A stretch of DNA of 64,000 nucleotides from UBA961 sp014191195 (GTDB taxonomy: Bacteria > Bacteroidota > Ignavibacteria > Kapaibacteriales > UBA961): assembly GCA_964204605.1 (NCBI GenBank), contig OZ123195.1:2356001-2420000 (forward strand). The letters are read 5' to 3'. The position numbers were made by a program, and so were the translations under genes. Positions 9,526-18,821 of the stretch are shown piece after piece. The notes under the pieces were generated by a model, which ran no database searches, had not been told where the DNA came from, and saw only the letters and a list, made by a program, of their open reading frames with translations. Every line of letters starts with the position of its first letter. Positions within the stretch are counted from its first letter, which is position 1.

Positions 9526-10920
9526 TCATATTATTGTGTTAAAGGGATAGTTGCTACATAGTTCACTAAATACAGCAGGTGAACTTTGTGGAGGAGCAAT
9601 TCCTAAAATATTAGAGAAAGCAACTTTAATAATTCCAGCTATTAATAGGACAATAACAATACTTATTAACATCCGAGCATTGATTTCTTTGACGATTTTT
9701 TCTGGCAATATAAATCCTAAAAAAGGGATTATACATAATATGACACAAATAATGCTAGGGATAGAGTATATCTGATTTTGAATCATATTAATAAAAGCAT
9801 GAGGAATTCTAGGGATAATACCGAATAAAGCAATCACACTCATAGAGCTTGCTATCATCCAGATAAATCCTTTGTTAATAGCTAATCTTGGAAGAATCTC
9901 TATGCATTTAAGTGCTAATAAGATATAAATTGGCAGAATGAAAATAGAGAACTGAGAGGTTAATAAGAAAGTAACAATAAACCAAGTGATCAAAAACCAA
10001 GAATTTTTTGGAATAGAATGTAAGGTTGCAGTACTTTTTAAAAGCATGTGACTAAATGGCAATACAATCAATCCAGCAATAGCCGCAGGAATAAGAGAAA
10101 AATCTGTAAGAATTGATTCTAATGCAGAAAGAGAAAAAGAGAAAGTAAACCCAAATAATGCAGCTGAAATTTGTGACCAAAAAGGTAAATCCATTTTCAC
10201 ATACCAAATCATTGAAAGGCCGACACCTATAACTATTCCGAATACACTAAGAATAGTAAATAATGGTTTTATAGGATGAATGATTATGAATAGAAAGCTA
10301 AGTATTAAAAATAGACCAAATCCAATAAATGAACTTAATCCCAAAAGCACTGTACATAAAGCAATTAGTAAAGGGTATCCTATTATCTTCCATATAGAAT
10401 AGAATGTATTCTCTTTTTTGTAAAAAGAAAATATGAAAGCGCTTGAAAGTAAGAAAAAAGTTATTCCCCATATATCTTGAGTGGATTGTCTGGCATATCC
10501 ATTCCATATAAGCGATCCAGCTAAAAAGCTAGGGGCTAATAACGATAACTCTTTTGATAAGAATGTGTTTGATAATAAGTAAAATCCCAATAGCCCCAAA
10601 GCAGCTATGATTGCAGATAAAGCTCTGGTTGATGGAATGGTTTGTCCTGCAAATGTAGCCCACCAACTTGCCCCCCAAATTGGAAGTGGTGGCTCAACAA
10701 AAGGTGCTTCTCCCAAAGAAAGATAAGGAGCTTGATCAGTATAAGCCCCCCATTTATTTGAAGTATTTTCACCCTGATCACCACCAAAAATTGAAAGCAA
10801 GCCCCAATGAAGAGAAAAACTCTCTTCTCTTTTGCTCATTTCAGCAGAACCAATTCTAAAAAATGTAAGAAGTGAGCAGGCAAGGATTAAGGCTATAACC
10901 GTATGTTGTCTTGATGTCAT
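9526..10920 (-). CDS. PMT/ArnT-like membrane glycosyltransferase
   Basis: This polytopic membrane protein has roughly a dozen hydrophobic segments. Near the N-terminus a loop ends in PPLPIWGASWW, the hallmark of the dolichyl-phosphate-mannose mannosyltransferase/ArnT superfamily (GT-C fold). Such enzymes move a sugar from a polyprenyl-phosphate carrier to protein or lipid A on the periplasmic side. The acidic residues of the first loop (REESFS) fit the family. The frame opens at a TTG at 10983, but the ATG at 10920 (MTSRQHTV) places the signal-anchor helix correctly and gives about 464 residues. It overlaps the upstream M50 gene by 65 bases, which implies translational coupling. The donor and acceptor are unknown. 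Confidence 0.7.
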   Translation of the reverse strand: MTSRQHTVIALILACSLLTFFRIGSAEMSKREESFSLHWGLLSIFGGDQGENTSNKWGAYTDQAPYLSLGEAPFVEPPLPIWGASWWATFAGQTIPSTRALSAIIAALGLLGFYLLSNTFLSKELSLLAPSFLAGSLIWNGYARQSTQDIWGITFFLLSSAFIFSFYKKENTFYSIWKIIGYPLLIALCTVLLGLSSFIGFGLFLILSFLFIIIHPIKPLFTILSVFGIVIGVGLSMIWYVKMDLPFWSQISAALFGFTFSFSLSALESILTDFSLIPAAIAGLIVLPFSHMLLKSTATLHSIPKNSWFLITWFIVTFLLTSQFSIFILPIYILLALKCIEILPRLAINKGFIWMIASSMSVIALFGIIPRIPHAFINMIQNQIYSIPSIICVILCIIPFLGFILPEKIVKEINARMLISIVIVLLIAGIIKVAFSNILGIAPPQSSPAVFSELCSNYPFNTII

Positions 10921-12094
10921 GATATATGTCCATCTGGGGTAAAAGTTCAATAATTTTCTTTTCTTTAGATGTATTTCTATCAAAATTCCGATGAATTATA
11001 TCTTCTTGTTTTGGTATTTCATACATGCCATTATAGGCAAATGTGACAACAAAAATACAAAGGGAAAGCCAACCAAGTGTCATTCTTATTGGACCGATAG
11101 AATCTCCGGAAACCGGAGGATGATCTAACTTAATAAAGAATCTTGTGATTAATGCCCAAAAAAGCCATCCATTCCAACCATTATATATCCATGGTGCATG
11201 TAATTTAATCCATAAAAAGGTTGGTAGTAGAATAGATTGAATTGTTGTATAAAACTCACCAGGGGATTCAACTACAATTTGCTCATAAAACCAACCAAGG
11301 AATGATCCAATCCCTAAAGAAAAAATAATCCACCATGAAATTCTTGCAATAATACTTTGTTTAGAACCAAACATTGCAAAGGTAATATGTCCACCATCCA
11401 ATTGACCCATTGGCAACATGTTTAAAGAAGTAACAAACATGCCAAACCAACCAACACATAAAAATGGATAATGATACATTTCATTCATCGGTGGTAAATA
11501 TCCATTAGGAGATGCAAATATGGACGCCAACCAAGGATATAATAATGTATCGCCAAAGTAAATACCCCACAGTGGAGCATTTGTTCCATACTGACGATAT
11601 TCAGGGTGTATGGAATATAAATAATCTATTGAAGGAAGCTGTACTAAGCCAATAATAAAAATTATCAAGCATACGATAAATCCTGCTAATGGGCCAGCAG
11701 CACCTATATCAAAAAGAGCTTTTCTATTAGGAATTACAGATCGTGTCCTGATATATGCCCCAAGTGTACCAAACATAGAAGCAAAAGGAATAGGCAGAGG
11801 AATGAAATACGGTAAAGAGGCATCAACTTTGTGCAAGCGTGCTGCTATATAATGACCAAATTCATGGGCAGATAAAAAAATCATTAATAAAGAAGCATAA
11901 GTAAAACCATATACCCAATTTGTGATTTCTAAAGGGCTTTGTCCTGCCCAGGCAGCCCCAGCCATCATTGAAGATGCAAATGTCCCCAAAAAAAGTAAAA
12001 TATGGGTTATTATTGAATGTTTTTTGTATTGTTTGATAGGCTTGCTATTAAAGGATGATTGTGAATATGGTGGATCTTGCCGTGAAGAACTCAT
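10856..12094 (-). CDS. M50-family site-2 protease, EGY/FtsH-independent type
   Basis: The 412-residue polytopic protein has the zinc-binding HEFGH motif in the segment SAHEFGHYIAARLHKV and the second site MLPMGQLDGGH. PYFIPLP, GTLGAYIRTRS and DIGAAGPLAGF are typical of the plant EGY1-like/cyanobacterial group of M50 proteases. No PDZ domain is seen between the motifs, unlike RseP. The extra C-terminal membrane part runs to about residue 380 and ends in a charged tail. It is the third gene of the plsY-gpsA cluster, 81 bases after gpsA. Its 3' end overlaps the PMT-like gene. Substrates cannot be deduced. Confidence 0.82.
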   Translation of the reverse strand: MSSSRQDPPYSQSSFNSKPIKQYKKHSIITHILLFLGTFASSMMAGAAWAGQSPLEITNWVYGFTYASLLMIFLSAHEFGHYIAARLHKVDASLPYFIPLPIPFASMFGTLGAYIRTRSVIPNRKALFDIGAAGPLAGFIVCLIIFIIGLVQLPSIDYLYSIHPEYRQYGTNAPLWGIYFGDTLLYPWLASIFASPNGYLPPMNEMYHYPFLCVGWFGMFVTSLNMLPMGQLDGGHITFAMFGSKQSIIARISWWIIFSLGIGSFLGWFYEQIVVESPGEFYTTIQSILLPTFLWIKLHAPWIYNGWNGWLFWALITRFFIKLDHPPVSGDSIGPIRMTLGWLSLCIFVVTFAYNGMYEIPKQEDIIHRNFDRNTSKEKKIIELLPQMDIYHDIKTTYGYSLNPCLLTSYIF

Positions 12095-12175
12095 GTAAAT
12101 ATGTATCAGAAAAATAATAATTGCTAATTAGAAAATTAGAACGATTGTATCATTACGAAATTGCACTGAATTCAA

Positions 12176-13183
12176 TTATTGCATATGCTCTGATTTTTTT
12201 TCACGAATCATTAAATCATAAATAGCTTGCATTGGATTTTTATTATTAAAAAGAATCTGATACGTTTGTTCAATGATGGGCATATCAACTTTGTGTGTGG
12301 TGCTTAATTGCCAAGCAGATTCTGTGGTAGCTACTCCTTCGGCAACCATATTCATTTCTGATATAATCTCTTTAATATTTCTACCTTTCCCAATTTCTTC
12401 TCCAACATATCTATTACGACTATGTTTACTAGAGCAAGTAACAAATAAGTCTCCTAATCCTGATAATCCTGCAAAAGTTCGGGGGTCTGCGCCAAGAATT
12501 GTTCCTAATCTAGACATTTCTGCAAGGCCCCTAGTAATTAAAGCTGCCTTGGTATTATCTCCCATTTTTAAACCATCTATAATTCCTGCAGCAATGGCAA
12601 TTACATTTTTTAAAGCACCACCTAATTCAGCTCCGATTGTATCAGAAGATGTATACACCCTGAAATAAGAATTATTAAATAAATTCTGTACATATTCTGC
12701 TTGTATCTGATTAGAAGAAGCAGCCATAACAGTTGTTGGAACATGTTGTACTACTTCTTCAGCATGACTAGGACCGCTTAAAACAACATAATGATCATCA
12801 TCTGTTTGGTCAATATCTTTTAAAATACCAGAAACAGTTAATAAAGTATGTACTTCTATTCCTTTAGAGCCCGATATAATAATTTTATCTTTTAAAACAC
12901 ATTTAAGTTGTGTGAGAACTTCTCTTATATACTGAGTTGGAACAGTAATAATGATTGTATCTAATGATTGTAAGCTTTCAATGTTAGAAGTAGCTGTAAT
13001 GTTTTTATGAAGAATTGTTCCTGGTAGAAACAGAGAATTTGTATGATTGGAATTAATCTCATGAGAAATCTCATTTGATCTTGTCCAAAATAATGGATGA
13101 TATCCATTCTCTGCTAATACTTCAGCCAAAGCTGTGCCCCAGCTACCAGCTCCAATAATACCAATTGATGGAGAAATATTCAT
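12176..13183 (-). CDS. gpsA: glycerol-3-phosphate dehydrogenase [NAD(P)+]
   Basis: The 335-residue enzyme reduces dihydroxyacetone phosphate to sn-glycerol-3-phosphate for phospholipid synthesis. The Rossmann loop is GAGSWGTA (residues 11-18). The catalytic lysine lies in GGALKNVIAIAAG, and the substrate-binding segment contains GLSGLGDLFVTC. Length is normal. It lies 33 bases after plsY, so the two consecutive steps of glycerolipid assembly are co-transcribed. Confidence 0.95.
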   Translation of the reverse strand: MNISPSIGIIGAGSWGTALAEVLAENGYHPLFWTRSNEISHEINSNHTNSLFLPGTILHKNITATSNIESLQSLDTIIITVPTQYIREVLTQLKCVLKDKIIISGSKGIEVHTLLTVSGILKDIDQTDDDHYVVLSGPSHAEEVVQHVPTTVMAASSNQIQAEYVQNLFNNSYFRVYTSSDTIGAELGGALKNVIAIAAGIIDGLKMGDNTKAALITRGLAEMSRLGTILGADPRTFAGLSGLGDLFVTCSSKHSRNRYVGEEIGKGRNIKEIISEMNMVAEGVATTESAWQLSTTHKVDMPIIEQTYQILFNNKNPMQAIYDLMIREKKSEHMQ

Positions 13184-13216
13184 ACAAGTAAAAGCAGAAT
13201 TATTAGAGGTATTTGT

Positions 13217-13906
13217 TTATTTTTTATTACCAAATTTCAAGACCTGAAATTTAGCAAACTTACTTTCAGTACCATGAAGAATGCGATAAATATTAGTTTT
13301 ATGTGCTAATAATACTATGATACTAACAGCTATCATAAAATATACAATCGTGTGATATCCAGGAATATCAACATTGAAAACATTGTGTCTTATAAACAAA
13401 GTTAATGGGATTGCAATTGCTGCAATGATAGATCCTAAAGATATATAACCAGAAAGCATCACCGCTAGTATAAATAATATTGCAGCAATACCTACTTCGC
13501 TTGGTGCTATTGCAAGTAAGAAACCAGCTCCGGTATTAATTCCTTTTCCACCTTTAAAGTTTACAAATGCAGAGAATATATGTCCTAAAACTGCACTTAA
13601 GCCAGCAATCATTTTTATAACAGTTATATCTTCAAATGGCGTAGAATTGGATATTGGCAAAGTACCATTAAATAATTGAGTTGCAATTACAACAGCAATA
13701 ATTCCTTTTAAAATATCTAAAACTTGTGTTAATAATCCCCATTTCCAGCCAAGAACACGCATTGCATTTGTGCTACCCATGTTTCCACTACCTTTATCTC
13801 TTATATCAAAGCCAAAAAAACGTTTGCTAATAATAGTAGCAGATGGAAATGATCCAATTAGATAGCTACCTATGATGATGATTATAAGGCGAATTATGGG
13901 GTCCAT
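13217..13906 (-). CDS. plsY: acyl-phosphate:glycerol-3-phosphate acyltransferase
   Basis: This 229-residue membrane enzyme transfers an acyl group from acyl-phosphate to glycerol-3-phosphate, the first step of phosphatidic acid synthesis. The three conserved cytoplasmic motifs are visible: GSFPSATIISK followed by RDKGSGNMGSTNAMRVLG, then FKGGKGINTGAG, and the later TNIYRILHGTES segment. It has the expected five or so membrane helices. The C-terminus has a basic extension (KFGNKK). The product of the next gene, gpsA, makes its acceptor. It diverges from the half-length clpB gene across about 140 bases. Confidence 0.95.
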   Translation of the reverse strand: MDPIIRLIIIIIGSYLIGSFPSATIISKRFFGFDIRDKGSGNMGSTNAMRVLGWKWGLLTQVLDILKGIIAVVIATQLFNGTLPISNSTPFEDITVIKMIAGLSAVLGHIFSAFVNFKGGKGINTGAGFLLAIAPSEVGIAAILFILAVMLSGYISLGSIIAAIAIPLTLFIRHNVFNVDIPGYHTIVYFMIAVSIIVLLAHKTNIYRILHGTESKFAKFQVLKFGNKK

Positions 13907-14046
13907 AAGTATTCAATCGTAATGTGTGCATATATAATTAAGTGCAAATATAGACAAAAAAGGTAGGATAAACGTCTTACGAAAGCGATTCAGATATCTA
14001 AACAATAAATGTTGTAATTGATATATAAGGCTTATGGAGTTGAACA

Positions 14047-15375
14047 ATGAGTACAGACACGTATAGTAATCCAACAAAGAAAAGATTAAGCGAAATTGAA
14101 AAAGAATTAGCCGATTTAAAAGAAAAAGAATCTACATTACAACAAAAATGGAAAGGCGAAAAAGAAAGTATATCTCGTATCAGATCTTTAAAAGCTGATA
14201 TTGAAAAATCAAGAAATCATGCAAGTGAATTAGAAAGAAAAGGTGATTTAGCAAAAGTTGCAGAGTTACGTTATGGTACAATTCTTCAGTTAGAAAAACA
14301 ACTTGAAGATGAAAATAATCATCTAAAAGCCTTGCAAGAACATGGTAAAATGTTGAAAGAAGAGGTAGATGCTGTTGATATTGCAGAAATAGTAGGGAAG
14401 TGGACAGGTATTCCAGTACAAAGAATGTTGGAAACTGAAAGGACTAAGCTTTTAACAATGGAAGATAGGCTTCATAAAAGAGTGATAAGCCAACATGAAG
14501 CAATTCACGCAATAAGTAATGCGATTAGAAGATCAAGGGCCGGCTTACAAGATCAAAATAGACCAATTGGATCATTTATTTTCTTGGGAACTACCGGTAT
14601 TGGTAAAACAGAAATGGCCAGAGCTTTAGCTGAATTCTTATTTGATGATGATACTTCTATGATAAGAATAGACATGAGTGAATATATGGAGAAATTTGCT
14701 GTGTCTAGATTAATTGGAGCCCCTCCAGGTTATGTTGGTTATGATGAAGGTGGGCAATTAACAGAAGCTGTTAGACAAAAACCATACTCAGTAATCTTGC
14801 TTGATGAAATAGAAAAAGCTCATCCCGATGTTTTTAATGTATTATTACAAGTTTTAGACGATGGGCATTTAACTGACAGTAAAGGCAGATTAGTGAATTT
14901 CAAAAACACAATCATCATAATGACTTCAAATCTAGGTTCTGATATTCTCCAGAAACAATTAGTGGATATAAATGAGAATAATAGAGATGAATTGTTAATG
15001 AATGCAAGAGTTGGTATCATCGAACTACTTAAAAAGACAATGCGTCCAGAATTTTTAAATAGAATTGATGAGATCATTTTGTTCAAGCCTTTAACCAGAA
15101 ATGAAGTTAAGGAAATTGCTTTGCTGCAAGCCAATAAACTACAAGATCAGCTTAAACAAAAAGATATTACTCTTACTATAACAGATGCTGCTTTAGATGC
15201 CTTGGTAAGAGTGGGATATGATGTTCAATTTGGTGCAAGACCATTAAAAAGAGCACTTCAAAAGTATATAACTAATCCTTTGTCTATACACGTGCTGGCT
15301 GGTGATTTTACTGTTGGAGATTCTATTATATTAGATGCAAATGACTTAGGAAATATGACCTTTAATAAAGCTTAA
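14047..15375 (+). CDS. half-length ClpB: middle coiled-coil plus second AAA+ domain only
   Basis: The 442-residue protein aligns with the C-terminal half of the disaggregase ClpB (about 860 residues). Residues 10-105 are the M-domain coiled coil. The second AAA+ module follows with Walker A GTTGIGKT (181-188), pore loop GYVGY (228-232), Walker B VILLDE (249-254), arginine residues in RPEFLNRIDE (R333, R339) and sensor-2 GARPLKR (396-402). The N-domain and the first AAA+ ring are absent, and the 140 bases upstream do not encode them. GGAG at 14036-14039, 7 bases before the ATG, supports a genuine start. Walker A has Thr where ClpB normally has Pro. It may assemble a single-ring ATPase, modify full-length ClpB, or be a stable relic of a duplicated gene. 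Confidence 0.85.
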   Translation: MSTDTYSNPTKKRLSEIEKELADLKEKESTLQQKWKGEKESISRIRSLKADIEKSRNHASELERKGDLAKVAELRYGTILQLEKQLEDENNHLKALQEHGKMLKEEVDAVDIAEIVGKWTGIPVQRMLETERTKLLTMEDRLHKRVISQHEAIHAISNAIRRSRAGLQDQNRPIGSFIFLGTTGIGKTEMARALAEFLFDDDTSMIRIDMSEYMEKFAVSRLIGAPPGYVGYDEGGQLTEAVRQKPYSVILLDEIEKAHPDVFNVLLQVLDDGHLTDSKGRLVNFKNTIIIMTSNLGSDILQKQLVDINENNRDELLMNARVGIIELLKKTMRPEFLNRIDEIILFKPLTRNEVKEIALLQANKLQDQLKQKDITLTITDAALDALVRVGYDVQFGARPLKRALQKYITNPLSIHVLAGDFTVGDSIILDANDLGNMTFNKA

Positions 15376-15398
15376 TGGTATAAAGAATCTTAAAGTGA

Positions 15399-16073
15399 TT
15401 AGTCATTCCAAATAAATTCAAAAACCATAATAGATACAGTTATCATTACTATGCTATAAGAAATTAACACAATAATATTTGAAAATGCATCTTCGAATCT
15501 GGCTCCATATAATGCCATGCTAATTGTTTCGCATCCTAAAAGTGTTAATGGGAGCAATAATGGAAATGATAAAACTGGAAATAAGGACCCTTTTGAATGT
15601 GCTTTAGAAATTATAGCTGCAATTGCTGTTATGCATGCAGAAATCCCCAAACTTGAAATCAAAATCATTGTCCAAAACAATAGCTGATTTTTGACAATTA
15701 TGCCACTTATAAATACTTGGAAAAGTAGTACTGCTAAGCTATTAAGCAATAAGCCAAAAATGAAAGTATAAAGTAATTTTCCAACATAAACATGAATTGG
15801 TTTTGATGATAATTTGAGGAGAAGTGATGTTCCGCGCTCTTCTTCGGCTACAAAAGTTCTTGATAATCCTGTCATAGCGCCAAAGAAAATAACTATCCAT
15901 AATAATGCAGAAGCTAATTCATTAGAAATTGTATCTCCAGCCATTGTAAAAGAAATAGTAGAAATCGTAATAACAATAAATAATACCATAGAGGAAAATG
16001 CATAGCGGGATCTAAGCTCGCTATATATTTCTTTATACAATACTGCGTATATTTTAGAAAGAAAATATCTCAT
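15399..16073 (-). CDS. ccmB: heme exporter/ABC permease CcmB
   Basis: The 224-residue integral membrane protein has six hydrophobic segments, the family segment FVAEEERGTSLLLKLS after the second helix, and FPVLSFPLLLPLTLLG in the fifth. This is the CcmB pattern, the permease of the CcmAB transporter that releases heme-loaded CcmE during cytochrome c maturation. No ccmA, ccmC or ccmE gene is adjacent, and it is grouped with a CDF transporter 12 bases upstream on the same strand. The partner genes presumably lie elsewhere, which is common in this phylum. Confidence 0.85.
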   Translation of the reverse strand: MRYFLSKIYAVLYKEIYSELRSRYAFSSMVLFIVITISTISFTMAGDTISNELASALLWIVIFFGAMTGLSRTFVAEEERGTSLLLKLSSKPIHVYVGKLLYTFIFGLLLNSLAVLLFQVFISGIIVKNQLLFWTMILISSLGISACITAIAAIISKAHSKGSLFPVLSFPLLLPLTLLGCETISMALYGARFEDAFSNIIVLISYSIVMITVSIMVFEFIWND

Positions 16074-16085
16074 TGTGATATATAT

Positions 16086-17012
16086 TTAGTCTTGATGCAT
16101 CGAGCAATGATTGCAACCATTATGCTCAGAAAATGATCTGTCTTCAATTTGAAGAGTAATATGTTCGCAATTAAATTTATTTTTTAATATTGATTGTGCT
16201 GATGCAAGTAAAGGTTTTGTTTCTGATAAACTTGTTGTAATATGTGCGCTTACTGAAATATTACCAGGGCTTATTTCCCAGATATGAATATCATGAACTC
16301 CTTCAATCCCTAATATACTCTTAAGTGTTTGCTCAATATCAATAACACTTATACCTTCTGGGGCTCTATCCATTAAAACAATACCAGCATTTTTCATTAA
16401 GCGTATAGCACTTCGAATAATAAAAACGGAGATTCCTGCTGACAAAATAGTATCTATCCACAAAAATCCGGTATAATACATCAAAATACCTCCAATAATT
16501 ACAGCAACTGAAGATAATAAATCTGTAATTACATGTAAATATGCGCTTTTCGTGCTTAAATGATGAGAATCATGAAGCATATATGCACTTATCATATTTG
16601 CAATTAATCCGATTATTGATGTTATAAGCATAGGTTGAGTATGAACTTCATGAGATTCGAATAATCTAAGAATTGATTCGTATATCAAAAAACCACACAT
16701 CGCAAAAAGAATTACCCCATTTATTAATGCTGCAACAACTTCGATTCTTTTAAATCCAAAAGTAAAGGTATTTAATAGGTTATTTCCCTTTTTACCGGCA
16801 TTAAAAATTTTAAGAGCTGCATAGGCAATTATTAATGCACCAATATCTGAAAGCATATGCCCTGCATCAGAAAGCAATGCAAGGCTATTAGATAGATAAC
16901 TACCAACAATTTGGGTCAGAAATATCCCAAATGTCATAGTTAAAGCAATTAATAATGCACGGCTATCTTTTGCTGTATGAGAATTATGAGTATGGTTCGA
17001 ATGTATGTGCAT
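16086..17012 (-). CDS. zinc-type cation diffusion facilitator
   Basis: The 308-residue protein has six membrane helices and a C-terminal cytoplasmic domain (about 215-300). Metal-binding motifs are SDAGHMLSD in helix 2 and HVITDLLSS in helix 5; the His/Asp pairing is typical of Zn-exporting CzcD/ZitB proteins. The N-terminus is rich in histidine (HIHSNHTHNSHT), and the tail carries a Cys/His cluster (CNHCSMH), both likely metal-capturing elements. It would export zinc or a related divalent metal in exchange for protons. It is 12 bases upstream of ccmB and probably co-transcribed with it. Confidence 0.9.
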   Translation of the reverse strand: MHIHSNHTHNSHTAKDSRALLIALTMTFGIFLTQIVGSYLSNSLALLSDAGHMLSDIGALIIAYAALKIFNAGKKGNNLLNTFTFGFKRIEVVAALINGVILFAMCGFLIYESILRLFESHEVHTQPMLITSIIGLIANMISAYMLHDSHHLSTKSAYLHVITDLLSSVAVIIGGILMYYTGFLWIDTILSAGISVFIIRSAIRLMKNAGIVLMDRAPEGISVIDIEQTLKSILGIEGVHDIHIWEISPGNISVSAHITTSLSETKPLLASAQSILKNKFNCEHITLQIEDRSFSEHNGCNHCSMHQD

Positions 17013-17074
17013 GAGTATCTATTATGTGTATTATGCAAAATACTGTTTTTAAAAATGGCTTTTTGAAGTGTATG

Positions 17075-17110
17075 CAAAAAAAAACCTCTGTCGATTACTC
17101 TACAGAGGTT
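17075..17110 (-). terminator. intrinsic terminator of pckA
   Basis: A 9-bp stem (AACCTCTGT, 17083-17091; ACAGAGGTT, 17102-17110) with a 10-nt loop is followed on the minus strand by a long T run (A run at 17076-17084 on the plus strand). It lies 18 bases after the pckA stop. Confidence 0.88.
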
Positions 17111-17128
17111 CTAGTGTATAGTATATTA

Positions 17129-18700
17129 CTATTCAAACTGTTTATAATTATTTGCAAACAATTCTACTAAATGCGTAGCTTTTGTATCATAAGCTGATGC
17201 ATCAGACCAAGTATTCCTTGGATTTAAAATTTCTGATGGTACATCTGGGCATTCGCTAGGAATATGTAATCCAAAGAATCCTTCTGTAGTGAACTGAACA
17301 TCATTCAGCGAGCCATTTAAAGCAGCACGTAATAAGGCTCTGGTATGCGATATTTTCATTCTTTTACCTACACCATATTCGCCACCACTCCAACCTGTGT
17401 TAACTAACCATACTTGTGTGCCATTCTCATTGATTTTATCTTTTAACAAATTGGCATATACTTTTGGATGATGAACCATAAAAGGAGCACCAAAACAAGT
17501 ACTGAATGTTGCCGTAGGTTCTTTTACACCTCTTTCAGTTCCTGCAACTTTAGCTGTATATCCTGATAAAAAGTGATAAATAGTTTGTTCTGGCGTTAAC
17601 TTAGAAATAGGAGGCATCACACCAAAAGCATCGCATGTTAAGAAGAAAATATTTTTAGGATGTCCACCACGATTATCAGCAACTATATTACTGATAAACT
17701 TACGTGGATAGGAAGCACGTGTGTTTTCTGTAATTGAATCATCGAATAAATCGATAGCTCTAGAAATTGGATCTACTGGAACATTTTCTAATATTGTTCC
17801 AAATCTACGAGTCATATCATAAATGATGGGTTCGGCTTCTGCAGATAAATTGATCACTTTGGCATAACAACCACCTTCATAATTGAAAGTACCAGCATCA
17901 GACCAACCGTGTTCATCATCACCAATAAGCGCTCTTTCGGGATCTGTAGATAATGTGGTTTTTCCAGTCCCAGATAAACCAAAAAATAATGAAGTGTCGC
18001 CTTCTAAACCAATATTGGCAGAGCAATGCATACTCATAATGCCCTGAAGTGGCATCAAATAATTTAAGGCAGTAAAGATCGATTTTTTAATCTCACCTGC
18101 ATAATGAGTACCACCTATAAGGACTAACTTTTGAGAAAAATCCATTATAATGAATGTTTCTGAACGAGTACCATCTAATTCTGGACTAGCTTTAAAATCT
18201 GGGGCATGAATAATTGTAAATTCAGGATGGAAATTTTCAAGTTGTTGTTCGGTAGCATCTATAAACATATTCTTGGCAAATAGATTGTGCCAAGCTTGTT
18301 GATTAATGACTCTAACAGGCAAACTGAATTGTTCGTCTGCACCAGCAATACAATCTAATACATATACATCAGAACCTTGTAGATAGGCTGATATCCTTGC
18401 TTTAAGACTATTAAATTTATCTTGTGGAAATGATTTGTTTACTTTTCCCCACCAAACATTTCCAGAACTTGAGGGCTCATCTACAATAAATTTATCATTA
18501 GCGCTACGGCCTGTATGTGGAGCTGTAATTGCAATCAGCGATCCATGTTCACTTAGTTCTGCTTCGCTATTTGATATGGCATGCTCGTAAAGTTCTGCTG
18601 TTGAAAGATTATAAAAAACCTCATTTAAATGCGGAATGCCCTGATTGTGAAGGGAAAGCAGAATATCTTCAGATGACTTCATAACTACACTTTTTGACAT
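17129..18700 (-). CDS. pckA: phosphoenolpyruvate carboxykinase (ATP)
   Basis: The 523-residue enzyme converts oxaloacetate and ATP to phosphoenolpyruvate and CO2 at the entry to gluconeogenesis, or runs in reverse for CO2 fixation in fermentative Bacteroidota. The kinase-1a loop GLSGTGKTT is at residues 241-249 and is followed by the metal-binding LIGDDEHGW. The PEPCK-specific motif GGTHYAGEIKKS and the C-terminal ACT-ATP loop region (NTGWSGGEYGVGKRMKI) are present. Length is normal for the ATP-dependent family. It is monocistronic, with its own terminator. Confidence 0.96.
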   Translation of the reverse strand: MSKSVVMKSSEDILLSLHNQGIPHLNEVFYNLSTAELYEHAISNSEAELSEHGSLIAITAPHTGRSANDKFIVDEPSSSGNVWWGKVNKSFPQDKFNSLKARISAYLQGSDVYVLDCIAGADEQFSLPVRVINQQAWHNLFAKNMFIDATEQQLENFHPEFTIIHAPDFKASPELDGTRSETFIIMDFSQKLVLIGGTHYAGEIKKSIFTALNYLMPLQGIMSMHCSANIGLEGDTSLFFGLSGTGKTTLSTDPERALIGDDEHGWSDAGTFNYEGGCYAKVINLSAEAEPIIYDMTRRFGTILENVPVDPISRAIDLFDDSITENTRASYPRKFISNIVADNRGGHPKNIFFLTCDAFGVMPPISKLTPEQTIYHFLSGYTAKVAGTERGVKEPTATFSTCFGAPFMVHHPKVYANLLKDKINENGTQVWLVNTGWSGGEYGVGKRMKISHTRALLRAALNGSLNDVQFTTEGFFGLHIPSECPDVPSEILNPRNTWSDASAYDTKATHLVELFANNYKQFE

Positions 18701-18821
18701 GAATAAAGTTTTGATTTCATTATAAATGTATCATTTGTTGTGATGATAGATTAATAATGCAAAACTACGGTAAAATGTCAAATATGGAGCTATACAGAGT
18801 TAAAATCATGAATTTATTTAT

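Noticed and set aside
12273..12668. 131-codon open frame antisense to gpsA
   Set aside because: It runs opposite a clearly identified gene, its translation has no family features, and it mirrors conserved gpsA codons. The same applies to antisense frames at 22306-22671 (over prs), 48277-48663 (over the HtrA gene) and 14820-15134 (over the half ClpB).
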